From: an uncultured Chloroflexota bacterium
GTDB lineage: Bacteria; Chloroflexota; Anaerolineae; Anaerolineales; Villigracilaceae
Assembly: GCA_903837815.1 (NCBI GenBank)
Contig: CAILWD010000640.1
Coordinates: 1-10,407 of the forward strand
DNA length: 10,407 nucleotides
Direction of reading: 5' to 3'
In this document: piece after piece, positions 1 through 7,163 of the stretch
Position numbering within the stretch: position 1 is the stretch's first letter
How the letters are laid out: every line of letters starts with the position of its first letter
Translations under genes and position numbers: made by a program
The notes under the pieces: model-generated
Database searches by the model: none
What the model saw: only the letters and a program-made list of their open reading frames with translations
Told to the model about the DNA's origin: nothing

Positions 1-2
1 CC

Positions 3-509
3 AACCTCGTGGTGCTTCGTCCCGCTGACGCAAATGAGACCGCCCAAGCCTGGAAGGTCGCCATTGAACGTCGCGACGGTCCCACCGTGCTGGCTTTGTC
101 CCGCCAGAACCTGCCGACGCTGGACATGACTCCGCAGGTGGAAAAAGGCGCGTACGTGGTCAAGGACTTTGGCAAGCCTGAATTGATTTTGATGGCATCT
201 GGCTCCGAACTCCCGCTTGTGCTCGATGCCGCGAAGAAACTCGCAGACGAAGGCATGGGTGTGCGCGTGGTTTCCTTCCCCAGTTGGGAACTCTTCGAGA
301 AACAGGACGAAGCCTACCGTGAGTCTGTTCTGCCAAAAGCCGTCAGCAAGCGCCTCGCCGTCGAAGCGGGATCAGGCCTGGGCTGGGAACGCTATGCCAA
401 ATCCGTCATCAGCATGGAGCGCTTTGGCGCATCCGCTCCCGCGAAAGTCCTCTTTGAAAAATTCGGCTTTACGGTTGAGAACGTCGTCGCAAAGGCGAAG
501 GAACTTTAG
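3..509 (+). CDS. tkt: Transketolase, C-terminal part (5' truncated by window edge)
   Basis: Transketolase moves two-carbon ketol units between sugar phosphates with thiamine diphosphate in the non-oxidative pentose phosphate pathway, in the cytoplasm. Only the last 168 codons are visible. The frame is open to the window edge, so the gene starts upstream. The visible part opens with NLVVLRPADANETAQAW, followed by GPTVLALSRQNLP, which is typical of the end of the pyrimidine-binding domain. The rest is the C-terminal transketolase domain, with LILMASGSELPLVLDAAKKL and VVSFPSWELFEKQ. The stop codon is at 507-509. The gene lies 101 bp upstream of rpiB on the same strand and is followed by a second sugar-phosphate enzyme, so it belongs to a pentose phosphate operon. 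The thiamine-binding half cannot be checked here. The family call is very secure. Confidence 0.95.
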   Translation, partial: NLVVLRPADANETAQAWKVAIERRDGPTVLALSRQNLPTLDMTPQVEKGAYVVKDFGKPELILMASGSELPLVLDAAKKLADEGMGVRVVSFPSWELFEKQDEAYRESVLPKAVSKRLAVEAGSGLGWERYAKSVISMERFGASAPAKVLFEKFGFTVENVVAKAKEL

Positions 510-511
510 GC

Positions 512-596
512 GTCATTGCGAGGAGGGCGTTTTTCCCGACGAAGCAATCTCCTTTTTATTTGGGAGATTGCTTCGGGCCATCGCCCTCGCAATGAC
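512..596. repeat. Palindromic (REP/MITE-like) intergenic element
   Basis: The arms gtcattgcgagg (512-523) and cctcgcaatgac (585-596) are perfect inverted copies. Inside them cgaagcaatctcc (540-552) pairs perfectly with ggagattgcttcg (563-575) around an AT-rich loop. The middle (524-539 against 576-584) is imperfect. The whole tkt-rpiB gap can therefore fold into one long hairpin. From memory, elements with these same end sequences are scattered in intergenic DNA of many unrelated bacteria, so a dispersed non-coding repeat is more likely than a gene-specific terminator. In RNA it could still reduce or protect transcription between the two genes. Confidence 0.75.
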
Positions 597-610
597 ATAC
601 AAGGAAGATC

Positions 611-1072
611 ATGAAAATAGCAGTCGGTTGTGACCATGGCGGATTTCCACTGAAAGACACCGTGATTGAAGCGGTGAAAGCGGCTGGACATGAAGTCATT
701 GACGTTGGGGCGCACAGCGCGGAATCTTCGGACTTCCCCGATTTTGCAAAGAAGGTTGGGGAGGAGATTCAAAGCGGCAGAGCCGAGCGCGGAATCTTGA
801 TCTGCGGTTCCGGCATTGGCGCGGCGATTGCAGCCAACAAAATGAAAGGTATTTATGCTTCGATCTGTCACGATACTTATTCCGCCGCGCAGGGCGTAGC
901 GCACGATGCCATGAACGCGCTTTGCATGGGCGGGCGTGTGATTGGTCCCGAATTGGTGAAGGTGATTGTCCCTGCCTTTTTGAATGCCCGTTACCTCGGA
1001 AGTGACAAGGGCGGGGAGAGGTATGCAAGACGGGTGGGGAAAATCAAGGCAATGGAAGAAGAAAATCGGTGA
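611..1072 (+). CDS. rpiB: Ribose-5-phosphate isomerase B (RpiB)
   Basis: RpiB interconverts ribose 5-phosphate and ribulose 5-phosphate in the cytoplasm. The 153-residue length is normal for the RpiB/LacAB family. Visible motifs are the N-terminal VGCDHGG (Asp8, His9), ICGSGIG with Cys65, and HDTYSAAQGVAHDAMNALCMGGRVIG with His87 and His98. Cys65 and His98 fall at the positions of the general base and the ring-opening residue known from the E. coli enzyme. The ATG at 611 is preceded by aaggaag (601-607), a good ribosome binding site. The gene lies between tkt and the tal-pgi fusion, all on the plus strand, so it supplies the isomerase step of the same pathway. Some family members act on allose-6-phosphate or galactose-6-phosphate, but the context favours ribose. 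Confidence 0.95.
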   Translation: MKIAVGCDHGGFPLKDTVIEAVKAAGHEVIDVGAHSAESSDFPDFAKKVGEEIQSGRAERGILICGSGIGAAIAANKMKGIYASICHDTYSAAQGVAHDAMNALCMGGRVIGPELVKVIVPAFLNARYLGSDKGGERYARRVGKIKAMEEENR

Positions 1073-1076
1073 GATT

Positions 1077-1163
1077 GGTAATTGGTAACTCCTCAATTAC
1101 TACTCTCTAATCTCCACTCTCTAATCTCTAATCTCCACTCTCTAATCTCTAACCTCCAATTAC
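1077..1163. repeat. CT-rich 21-bp tandem repeat with inverted flanks
   Basis: This is the rpiB to tal-pgi gap. A 21-bp unit beginning actctctaatctc occurs at 1116-1136 and 1137-1157 with one difference, and a 14-bp shortened copy lies at 1102-1115. The block is framed by gtaattgg (1078-1085) and its inverse ccaattac (1156-1163). One strand is almost pure pyrimidine between the arms. No ORF or promoter is convincing in it. It is a low-complexity intergenic repeat that may be dispersed elsewhere in the genome. Confidence 0.7.
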
Positions 1164-1193
1164 GTACTTTATCTGAAGGAGCAGTTTTTTATC

Positions 1194-3866
1194 ATGTCTG
1201 AAATCATCAAAAAAACAATAGCCCTCGGTCAATCCCTCTGGTACGACAACATTCAGAGAAAACTTCTCGAAACGGGCCAGCTCAAAGCCATGATCGAAAG
1301 CGGTGACATTCGTGGCGTGACCTCGAACCCGACCATTTTCCAGAATGCAATCGCCAAAACCAGTGACTACGATGCTGCGTTGATTCCGCTGGCATGGGCG
1401 GGCTGGGACGCGGAAAAAATCTTCTGGCAGCTTGCCATCGAGGATATCCGCGAAGCCTGCGACCTCTTCCGCCCGATGTACGACGAGACCAAAGGCGGCG
1501 ACGGCTTCGTCAGCCTGGAAGTCAGCCCGTATCTTGCGAACGACACCGACGGCACGGTCAAACAGGCGAAGGAACTCTGGGCGCGTGTGGACCGCCCGAA
1601 CCTGATGATCAAAATTCCCGCCACAAAGGAAGGCGTATCCGCCATTCGCCAGGTGATTGCGGCGGGCATCAACGTCAATGTCACGCTGATCTTTTCGCTG
1701 GAACGTTACGGCGCGGTGATGGATGCCTACATTGCGGGTCTCGAAGACCGCGTCGCAAGGAATGAGCCTGTGGACATGGTTGCTTCCGTTGCCTCGTTCT
1801 TCGTCTCGCGGGTGGATACCAAGATTGATCCGCGACTCCCCGAAGACTCAACCCTGCGCGGCAGGGCGGCAATTGCCAACGCCAAATTTGCCTACGATTC
1901 CTTCGAGTCCATTTTTACATCGCCGCGCTTTGCCACACTCAAGGCGAGGTTCAGCGCGCGGGTCCAGCGTCCGCTGTGGGCTTCGACAGGCACAAAGAAT
2001 CCCGCATATCCAGATACCCTTTACGTCGATACGCTCATCGGTCCCGACACCGTCAACACCGTTCCGCCTGCCACGCTCGATGCCTTCCGCGATCACGGCA
2101 ATGCCAGTCTCACCATCACGCGCGGACTGGAAGAAGCTCAACTGTTCTTCGCGGATCTCGAAGCCGCGGGAATTTCCATGCAGCAGGTGGCGCAGGAATT
2201 GGAAGAGGAGGGCGTCAAATCCTTTTCGGATTCGTTCACAAGCCTGCTGGCTGCAATCGAAACACGACGCAAAGCCGCTGTGGATTCGATCCAGCCGCTT
2301 GCTGATTCCGTTGCCAGACGCATGAACGAACTGCACGACCATTCTGTCGCCGCCCGGGTCTGGATGCACGACCCGACGCTTTGGGTGAAAGACCCAGCCG
2401 AGCAAACCGAAGTGCAAGCCCGCCTCGGTTGGCTGCATTCCATCGAAGATGCCCGCGTCCGTCTCGAAGGTTATCTGTCGTTTGCGAAACAAGTCCACGA
2501 TGAAGGCATAGACCGCGTCCTCGTCATCGGCATGGGCGGCTCGTCGCTGACCGCCGAAGTGTTCAGTTCCCTGCTGGCTGCCGCAAACATCGAAGCCAAA
2601 TTGAGTTTAGCTATTTTGGACTCGACTGACCCGCAGCAGGTCGCGCAGGCGGCAAAGGATTTCCCGCCCGAAAAGTCGCTTTACATCGTCGCCAGCAAAT
2701 CGGGCGGAACGGCGGAACTGCTCGCCGCGTTCGACTACTTCTGGAAACTCAGCAACGGCAATGGCTCGCGCTTCATCGTCACCACCGACCCTGGGACATC
2801 GCTAGAAAAGCTCGGCAGGGAGCGCGGCTTTCGACAGATTTTCAACGCCGACCCCAACGTGGGCGGACGTTTCTCCGCGTTGACCGACTTCGGTCTGGTT
2901 CCCGCCGCCCTGCTCGGCATGGACATCGAAAAGCTGCTGGCTTCCGCCGAGAAAATCAAGAAAGCCTCCACCGATAATTTCAGCGCTGGTTTTGCGTTGG
3001 GCGCTCTGTTGGGCGATTCCGCGCTGGCTGGACGGGATAAGTTGACCATCCTCAGCGACGCGTCCGTCTCCGCATTTGCAGGTTGGATCGAGCAGGTCGT
3101 TGCCGAATCCAGCGGCAAGCATGGCAGGGGAATGCTGCCCGTTCCATTGGAACCAGTTGCCGCCCCTGATGCCTACGGAAATGACCGCCTGTTTGTTTAT
3201 CTCCGGCAGACCGGCGAACTGGACGCAAACGTCACCGCGCTCAAGGCGGCTGGCTTCCCGGTTTTTCAATTACCAATGACCAACCCCTACGAAGCGGGCG
3301 CGGAATTCTTTCGCTGGGAAATCGCCATCTCGGTGGCGTGTCACATTTGGGGCATCAACACCTTCGATCAGCCCGACGTGCAGGACAGCAAACTGCGCAC
3401 GCTTGCCAAGATCAAGGATTACCAGTCCACCGGCAAGCTGGCGGACGTGGATTTGGTGACCACCAGCAAGGCAAAGGCTGCAATGAAGAAATTCCTGGCC
3501 GATGCACAGCCTGGTGATTTTGTCACCATCAATGCCTACATTCCACGCAACAAGGAAACTGAGGAAGCCCTGCAAGCTTTGCGGGTAGCCATCCGCGAGA
3601 AGACTGGGTGTGCCGTCTCTGCTGGGTTTGGTCCGCGCTTCCAACATTCCACGGGACAATTTCACAAGGGCGGACCCAACAAAGGCAGGTTCATCCAGGT
3701 TGTCTACGACGCCAAGGAAGATATGGAAATCCCGACTCAGGGCATGACCTTCGGAACCCTCATCCGCGCCCAGGCGCTTGGCGACTACGAGGCGCTCATT
3801 GCGGCAGGACGAAAGGCTCTGCGTGTGAAGTTGAAGGATGTGGAGGATTTGAAGAAGTTGCTATAG
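1194..3866 (+). CDS. tal-pgi: Bifunctional transaldolase / glucose-6-phosphate isomerase fusion
   Basis: Two enzymes are fused in one 890-residue chain. Residues 1 to about 365 are transaldolase: SLWYDN with Asp18, the GVTSNPTIF signature (41-49), VSLEVSP with Glu109, NLMIKIPAT with the Schiff-base Lys140, and a C-terminal STGTKNP...DTLIGPDTVNTVPP block. Residues from about 375 on are phosphoglucose isomerase: GMGGSS (446-451), SKSGGTAE (501-508) for phosphate binding, QVVAESSGK with Glu638, QPDVQDSK with Lys733, and GFGPRFQHSTGQ with His818. All expected catalytic residues are present in both halves. The protein converts sedoheptulose-7-P plus glyceraldehyde-3-P to erythrose-4-P plus fructose-6-P, then fructose-6-P to glucose-6-P. 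The ATG is preceded by aaggag (1176-1181). It ends the tkt-rpiB operon. Such fusions are known as a family of bifunctional enzymes in several phyla. Confidence 0.95.
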   Translation: MSEIIKKTIALGQSLWYDNIQRKLLETGQLKAMIESGDIRGVTSNPTIFQNAIAKTSDYDAALIPLAWAGWDAEKIFWQLAIEDIREACDLFRPMYDETKGGDGFVSLEVSPYLANDTDGTVKQAKELWARVDRPNLMIKIPATKEGVSAIRQVIAAGINVNVTLIFSLERYGAVMDAYIAGLEDRVARNEPVDMVASVASFFVSRVDTKIDPRLPEDSTLRGRAAIANAKFAYDSFESIFTSPRFATLKARFSARVQRPLWASTGTKNPAYPDTLYVDTLIGPDTVNTVPPATLDAFRDHGNASLTITRGLEEAQLFFADLEAAGISMQQVAQELEEEGVKSFSDSFTSLLAAIETRRKAAVDSIQPLADSVARRMNELHDHSVAARVWMHDPTLWVKDPAEQTEVQARLGWLHSIEDARVRLEGYLSFAKQVHDEGIDRVLVIGMGGSSLTAEVFSSLLAAANIEAKLSLAILDSTDPQQVAQAAKDFPPEKSLYIVASKSGGTAELLAAFDYFWKLSNGNGSRFIVTTDPGTSLEKLGRERGFRQIFNADPNVGGRFSALTDFGLVPAALLGMDIEKLLASAEKIKKASTDNFSAGFALGALLGDSALAGRDKLTILSDASVSAFAGWIEQVVAESSGKHGRGMLPVPLEPVAAPDAYGNDRLFVYLRQTGELDANVTALKAAGFPVFQLPMTNPYEAGAEFFRWEIAISVACHIWGINTFDQPDVQDSKLRTLAKIKDYQSTGKLADVDLVTTSKAKAAMKKFLADAQPGDFVTINAYIPRNKETEEALQALRVAIREKTGCAVSAGFGPRFQHSTGQFHKGGPNKGRFIQVVYDAKEDMEIPTQGMTFGTLIRAQALGDYEALIAAGRKALRVKLKDVEDLKKLL

Positions 3867-3875
3867 GTTTCGATG

Positions 3876-3908
3876 CAATCAGGGATGGTTCCGAACCGTC
3901 CCTGATTG
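3876..3908. terminator. Hairpin between convergent genes (possible bidirectional terminator)
   Basis: Positions 3876-3890 pair with 3894-3908 over 15 bp, with a single U-G wobble (3886 with 3898) and a 3-base ccg loop. It starts 10 bp after the tal-pgi stop and ends 2 bp before the stop of the minus-strand gene. That is the usual place for a shared terminator. Neither strand has a clean T-tract after the stem, so it may act as a transcript-end stabiliser or a weak terminator rather than a classical intrinsic one. Confidence 0.6.
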
Positions 3909-3909
3909 A

Positions 3910-4449
3910 CTATTCTCCAAACCCGGCGGGCGGAATCCCCAACGCCTGAATCAGTCTCGCCCAGTAATTGACCTGCGCCGCCGTGCTGGCGAGGATGACG
4001 AACTCGCGCTCGGTAAATGCGGCTTTGACTTTCTCGACCAAATCGGGATCGAATTTCAACGGCGTTTGCGAGATGACGCGGGCATAGGCAATTGCAAGTT
4101 TCTCGCGTTCCGAAAAAGTGCCGACCTTCTCGAAATCTCCACGCAGAGACTCGGCTTCCTCGTCGGTGATTCCAACCTCGAGATGTTCGTATGAATTCAT
4201 GTCGATGCAGAAGGGACAGGCGGCGGCGTATGAAGCCGTCATGCGGATAAGCTTCAGGATGCGCGGAGTCATCTCTCCGTCTGCATGGGCGACCAGAGAC
4301 TCCATCACGCCAGAGCCAATGGCGGCTTTGGGGTACCATGCCAGAATCCGCGCAGGGAGCATGGTCTTGCCTGTGATCCGCTCCGAGAGCAAAATCCCCA
4401 GTTTGAGAAAAAACGGTATTCGTTTGGGTTGATCGATAAATGCCTGCAT
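3910..4449 (-). CDS. Carboxymuconolactone decarboxylase / AhpD-like protein
   Basis: The protein has 179 residues and is mostly helical, with no signal peptide. The central TASYAAACPFCIDMNSYEHLEVG (71-93) holds Cys78, Cys81 and His89. This is the CxxC...H arrangement of the alkylhydroperoxidase D core in the carboxymuconolactone decarboxylase superfamily. FSEREKLAIAYARVISQTP (112-130) and the ALGIPPAGF ending are also typical of this group. Members with a CxxC pair usually act as thiol-disulfide peroxidases or related redox proteins. The true substrate cannot be read from the sequence. The ATG at 4449-4447 has a strong upstream ggaggaa (complement of 4454-4460). It is a single gene, convergent with tal-pgi and divergent from the membrane protein gene, so its context gives no partner. 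Confidence is high for the fold and low for a precise reaction. Confidence 0.85.
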   Translation of the reverse strand: MQAFIDQPKRIPFFLKLGILLSERITGKTMLPARILAWYPKAAIGSGVMESLVAHADGEMTPRILKLIRMTASYAAACPFCIDMNSYEHLEVGITDEEAESLRGDFEKVGTFSEREKLAIAYARVISQTPLKFDPDLVEKVKAAFTEREFVILASTAAQVNYWARLIQALGIPPAGFGE

Positions 4450-4602
4450 GGGCTTCCTCCATCCATATTTTAACCTGCTCTCTGTACGAACCCCGTTGTT
4501 TTATTTTAATGTCATCCTTATGAATAGGAAGTAAGTTTACCGGATACGGGCCAGTAGAACCGGCTTTCCCGAGAATCTTTAAAAAATCAACCAGGACAAC
4601 CC

Positions 4603-5301
4603 ATGTCAACACTCAAATCCCGTTTGTCGTTATCTGCCATCATCCGTCAGTTATCGGAGACCTGGAAAGCCATTCTTCTTGGCGTTGCTGTCTCTTGGGG
4701 AGGGGCGGGGGTTATTGTGCTGGTTGCGGCGCTGGCCGATACCACTCTTTGGTCGCTGGCGAAAGACCCCGCCGAAGTACAGCGCTTCCCCCCATACATT
4801 GGTATGCTTTCCAATTGGGATGTCGTTTTGTGGATTTCCACTGCCGCAATTTGTCTCTTTGGCGCGGTAATATTGAAACGGGGGAATGCGCCTGTTTCAA
4901 CAATTAGATTTCTTGCAGTATCCGGGATTTTCAGCTTGATTTTGGGCATCGATGACCTGTACATGTTACATGATTTCCTGCTTCCGAGAACACTCCATGT
5001 GCCGGAAATGCTCTTTTATCTTCTCTATCTCATCTCCTTTGGGGTTTATTTGATATACTTCACACCTCAAATCCTGAAATATGATTTTTTGCTGTTTATC
5101 GTTGCAATTGTGTTTTTTGTGTTCTCCCGTAAATTCTTCATCAGAATCCCCTACTTTCACAACTTCAACACCACCGGCGATATGTTGAAGTACTTTGGAA
5201 TTGTTTTCTGGTTGATTTTCTTTTACAGGACCGCTTTACGAGAGGTCATTGCGCTGTTTGCAGTTCAAAAACGGTCTCAGGTCAACATGCCTGACGCCTG
5301 A
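4603..5301 (+). CDS. Six-helix membrane protein of unknown function (paralog 1)
   Basis: I do not recognise this family. The 232 residues contain about six hydrophobic helices, near 23-45, 72-92, 101-118, 134-153, 161-176 and 195-215. There is no cleavable signal peptide and no extra domain. The most distinctive block is GIDDLYMLHDFLLPR (115-129), at the end of helix 3, with acidic Asp117/Asp118 and His123, followed by PEMLFYLLY. Acidic and histidine residues at a membrane edge could bind a metal or be catalytic, but that is a guess. The next gene is a tandem copy with about half of its residues identical. The ATG at 4603 has only a modest aggac (4593-4597) upstream. The 153-bp divergent gap (4450-4602) should hold promoters for both directions, but I could not assign clear hexamers. 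Confidence 0.8.
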   Translation: MSTLKSRLSLSAIIRQLSETWKAILLGVAVSWGGAGVIVLVAALADTTLWSLAKDPAEVQRFPPYIGMLSNWDVVLWISTAAICLFGAVILKRGNAPVSTIRFLAVSGIFSLILGIDDLYMLHDFLLPRTLHVPEMLFYLLYLISFGVYLIYFTPQILKYDFLLFIVAIVFFVFSRKFFIRIPYFHNFNTTGDMLKYFGIVFWLIFFYRTALREVIALFAVQKRSQVNMPDA

Positions 5302-5335
5302 TTCCGGCGCGCGTTCGACCGGAAAATCGTTTTTT
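5302..5335 (+). terminator. Weak stem followed by T6 tract
   Basis: ttccgg (5302-5307) and ccggaa (5319-5324) form a 6-bp stem right after the stop of the first membrane protein gene, and tttttt follows at 5330-5335. The stem is short, the loop is 11 bases, and five bases separate the stem from the T-tract. Partial termination between the two paralogs is possible but not certain. Confidence 0.35.
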
Positions 5336-5362
5336 GCAGAATAATTTACACAAGGCGCTCCC

Positions 5363-6058
5363 ATGTCAAAAACAACCCCCCGTGTTTTGTTCGAAGCCCT
5401 CATCGGTCAGCTATCGAGAATTTGGAAATCGATCATTGTTGGGATTGTCATTTCTTTGGGTGGGACAGGATCCACAGTGTTGCTTGCAAAACTGACCGGT
5501 TATTCCGTTTGGGAACTGGCAAAAGACCCAACCGAAGTGGCTGGAGTACCGCCTTATACCGGGATGCTTTCGAGTTGGGGGGTTCTCCTTTGGGTTATGA
5601 CCGCCGCCATCTGTCTTTTTTGCGCCGTGTTGCTGAAACGACACCATGCGTCAAATGTTTCATTTGGATTCCTCGCCGCATCCGGTGTTTTGAGCTTGTG
5701 TCTTGGCATAGACGATCTCTATATGCTGCATGAACTTCTGCTTCCGCGAATTTCTAATTTGCCGGAGATGTTTTTCTACCTGCTGTATTTTGTGGCTTTT
5801 ATCGTTTATTTATTTTGCTTTGCATCTCGAATTCTGAAGCATGATTACCTTTTGCTCGCTGTGGCAGTCTTCTGGTTTGCATTCTCCCGCAGTTATTTCG
5901 GCATTTCGTACCTTGAAAGATTTATGACCATGGATGATATGCTGAAACACATCGGCATTGTTTTCTGGTTGATCTTCTTTTTCAGAGCCTCTTTGCAGGA
6001 AGGGTCTGCGCTGTTGGATCGCCAAACGCAGACCCTGAGTAAGCCGCTGGGGGGTTGA
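5363..6058 (+). CDS. Six-helix membrane protein of unknown function (paralog 2)
   Basis: This 231-residue protein is a tandem duplicate of the preceding gene. The two align without gaps to about residue 180, and I count roughly 118 identities in about 220 positions. The same helices are present. The block GIDDLYMLHELLLPR (115-129) is almost unchanged, including Asp117, Asp118 and His123. Other shared blocks are LAKDP.EV (52-59), PPY.GMLS (63-70), AAICLF (81-86) and GIVFWLIFF near the C-terminus. The strong conservation of the DD...H motif against drift elsewhere suggests that both copies are functional. The C-terminal tail differs. The start at 5363 has a weak aagg (5352-5355) upstream. The spacing of 61 bp suggests co-transcription with the first copy unless the stem at 5302-5335 stops it. 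The function is unknown. Confidence 0.8.
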   Translation: MSKTTPRVLFEALIGQLSRIWKSIIVGIVISLGGTGSTVLLAKLTGYSVWELAKDPTEVAGVPPYTGMLSSWGVLLWVMTAAICLFCAVLLKRHHASNVSFGFLAASGVLSLCLGIDDLYMLHELLLPRISNLPEMFFYLLYFVAFIVYLFCFASRILKHDYLLLAVAVFWFAFSRSYFGISYLERFMTMDDMLKHIGIVFWLIFFFRASLQEGSALLDRQTQTLSKPLGG

Positions 6059-6085
6059 TCTCTTGTCGATTCCGCTTGCTCCAGG

Positions 6086-6946
6086 TCAAGCCAAAAACTG
6101 GGCGAGGATATAAGCCAGCATCCCCATTAACGCCCCCATGTAGATAAAGCGCATGTACTTGCGTCCCTCGGCGGGAGTCTGGCTTTTCAGCAATTTGACA
6201 GTGGAGAAGAGGGTAATCGTATTCGCCGCGCAGATCGTGACCAGATAGGTGAGTCCCAGCCAGCCCATGAAGTAGGGGACAAAGCTGATTAAGAACACCA
6301 GCACGAACGCCCCAGCCGAAATGCGGAGCGCAAATTGCTTCCCGTATCTAATTGCAATGGATTTGGAATCCCGCTTCTTGTCGCCTTCGATGTCCATGGC
6401 GTCGCCCGCGATTTCCTCGCCGAAGTCGATCAAAAACGCGGTGAGACTGAAGAACCAGACGATGGGGTTGAACGGCTGACCCACCGCCAGTCCGCCGAGA
6501 ATGAAGGTGATTCCCACAGACGAGGCGACCATCAAATTGCCCAGTAATCCAGCCTGTTTGTATTTCCAGTTATACAGGACGCCGATGATCCCAAAGATGA
6601 CCGAGATCACAAAAGCAGGGACGCTGATCGCGAAGGCGGCAGCCAGCCCCACCAGCATGGTGAAGGCGGCAAATAACAGAGCCTCTGTCGGGGACACCAT
6701 CCCAGATGGCAGCGGACGTTGCGGCGCGTTGACCTTGTCCACTTCGAGGTCGAAATAGTCGTTCGAGACGAGGGCGGAGCCTGAGATGAAGAATCCGCAG
6801 GCAAAGCCAAGCGCCGCTTCCCGAATGGAAGGAAACCCGCCGAGGGCGACGATCTCACCGAGGAAGACGCAAACTCCCGCAGAGAAGGGGAGTTCTGGGC
6901 GGAAGAGTTGGATGAGGCCCCTGGCTTTTTTTGTCAGTCCTGTCAT
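6086..6946 (-). CDS. UbiA-family polyprenyltransferase
   Basis: This integral membrane enzyme transfers a polyprenyl chain from its diphosphate to an acceptor. The 286 residues carry both aspartate-rich motifs of the family. The first is SNDYFDLEVDKVNAPQRPLPSG, with Asn62, Asp63, Asp66 and Asp70. The second is AGDAMDIEGDKKRDSKSIAIRYG, with Asp182, Asp185, Asp189 and Asp193. These bind magnesium and the diphosphate. About eight or nine hydrophobic helices surround them. The start at 6946 was chosen because aggag (complement of 6954-6958) lies 7 nt upstream. The frame extends to 7087, but the extra 47 residues look unlike a family N-terminus. The acceptor is unknown: a quinone precursor, chlorophyll-type tetrapyrrole or geranylgeranylglycerol phosphate are all possible. 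The overall look recalls the geranylgeranylglycerol phosphate transferase-like subgroup. No pathway partners are adjacent. Confidence 0.9.
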   Translation of the reverse strand: MTGLTKKARGLIQLFRPELPFSAGVCVFLGEIVALGGFPSIREAALGFACGFFISGSALVSNDYFDLEVDKVNAPQRPLPSGMVSPTEALLFAAFTMLVGLAAAFAISVPAFVISVIFGIIGVLYNWKYKQAGLLGNLMVASSVGITFILGGLAVGQPFNPIVWFFSLTAFLIDFGEEIAGDAMDIEGDKKRDSKSIAIRYGKQFALRISAGAFVLVFLISFVPYFMGWLGLTYLVTICAANTITLFSTVKLLKSQTPAEGRKYMRFIYMGALMGMLAYILAQFLA

Positions 6947-6999
6947 CGAAATTCTCCTGTGAATACTGGATGCGTCCACCGCGAAGAGGCGAAGCGCGC

Positions 7000-7031
7000 G
7001 AAGATTTTCAAGAAACATGAAGAAAATCTTC
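7000..7031. repeat. 10-bp inverted repeat in a divergent intergenic region
   Basis: gaagattttc (7000-7009) and gaaaatcttc (7022-7031) are perfect inverted copies separated by 12 bases. They lie between the divergent UbiA and YkgJ-type genes (gap 6947-7163). The preceding stretch (about 6976-7000) repeats gcgaag-like words. No gene is supported in this gap. The repeat could be a stem in a 5' leader or part of a dispersed element. Confidence 0.5.
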
Positions 7032-7127
7032 AAGAGTTTTGCGCAAACCTTCCAACTGAGAAAGGTTTTTGCAGAGAGTAGAGTCATTGGATTTTATCGG
7101 AAATCGCCCAAAGTGTGGATGAACAGT

Positions 7128-7156
7128 TTGCCAGTTTGCCCCGACCGGGATATGAT
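7128..7156 (+). promoter_or_regulatory. Sigma70-type promoter for the CxxCxxCC protein, likely leaderless
   Basis: ttgcca (7128-7133) and tatgat (7151-7156) are separated by exactly 17 bp, and each differs from the consensus hexamer by one base. The first in-frame ATG after it begins at 7164, 7 nt past the -10 box, which is where transcription should start. The transcript would therefore begin at or beside the start codon. This agrees with the absence of any ribosome binding site in front of that ATG. Confidence 0.7.
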
Positions 7157-7163
7157 TCCCCAC

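Noticed and set aside
506..1096. 196-codon open frame on the minus strand
   Set aside because: It lies fully antisense to rpiB, whose motifs are certain, and the translation has no family resemblance.
1102..1157. CRISPR-like array
   Set aside because: The units are directly adjacent with no spacers and are low-complexity, so this is a tandem repeat.
3785..4612. 275-codon minus-strand open frame overlapping the AhpD-like gene
   Set aside because: It is in another frame over a gene with clear CxxC...H motifs and a good ribosome binding site. The translation is low-complexity and Arg/His-rich, as in shadow frames.
6947..7087. N-terminal extension of the UbiA-type protein to an ATG at 7087
   Set aside because: There is a good ribosome binding site for the inner ATG at 6946, and the extra residues do not look like a family N-terminus.
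7017..7163. N-terminal extension of the CxxCxxCC protein to the ATG at 7017
   Set aside because: The segment contains a near-consensus promoter directly before the ATG at 7164 and lacks family features.
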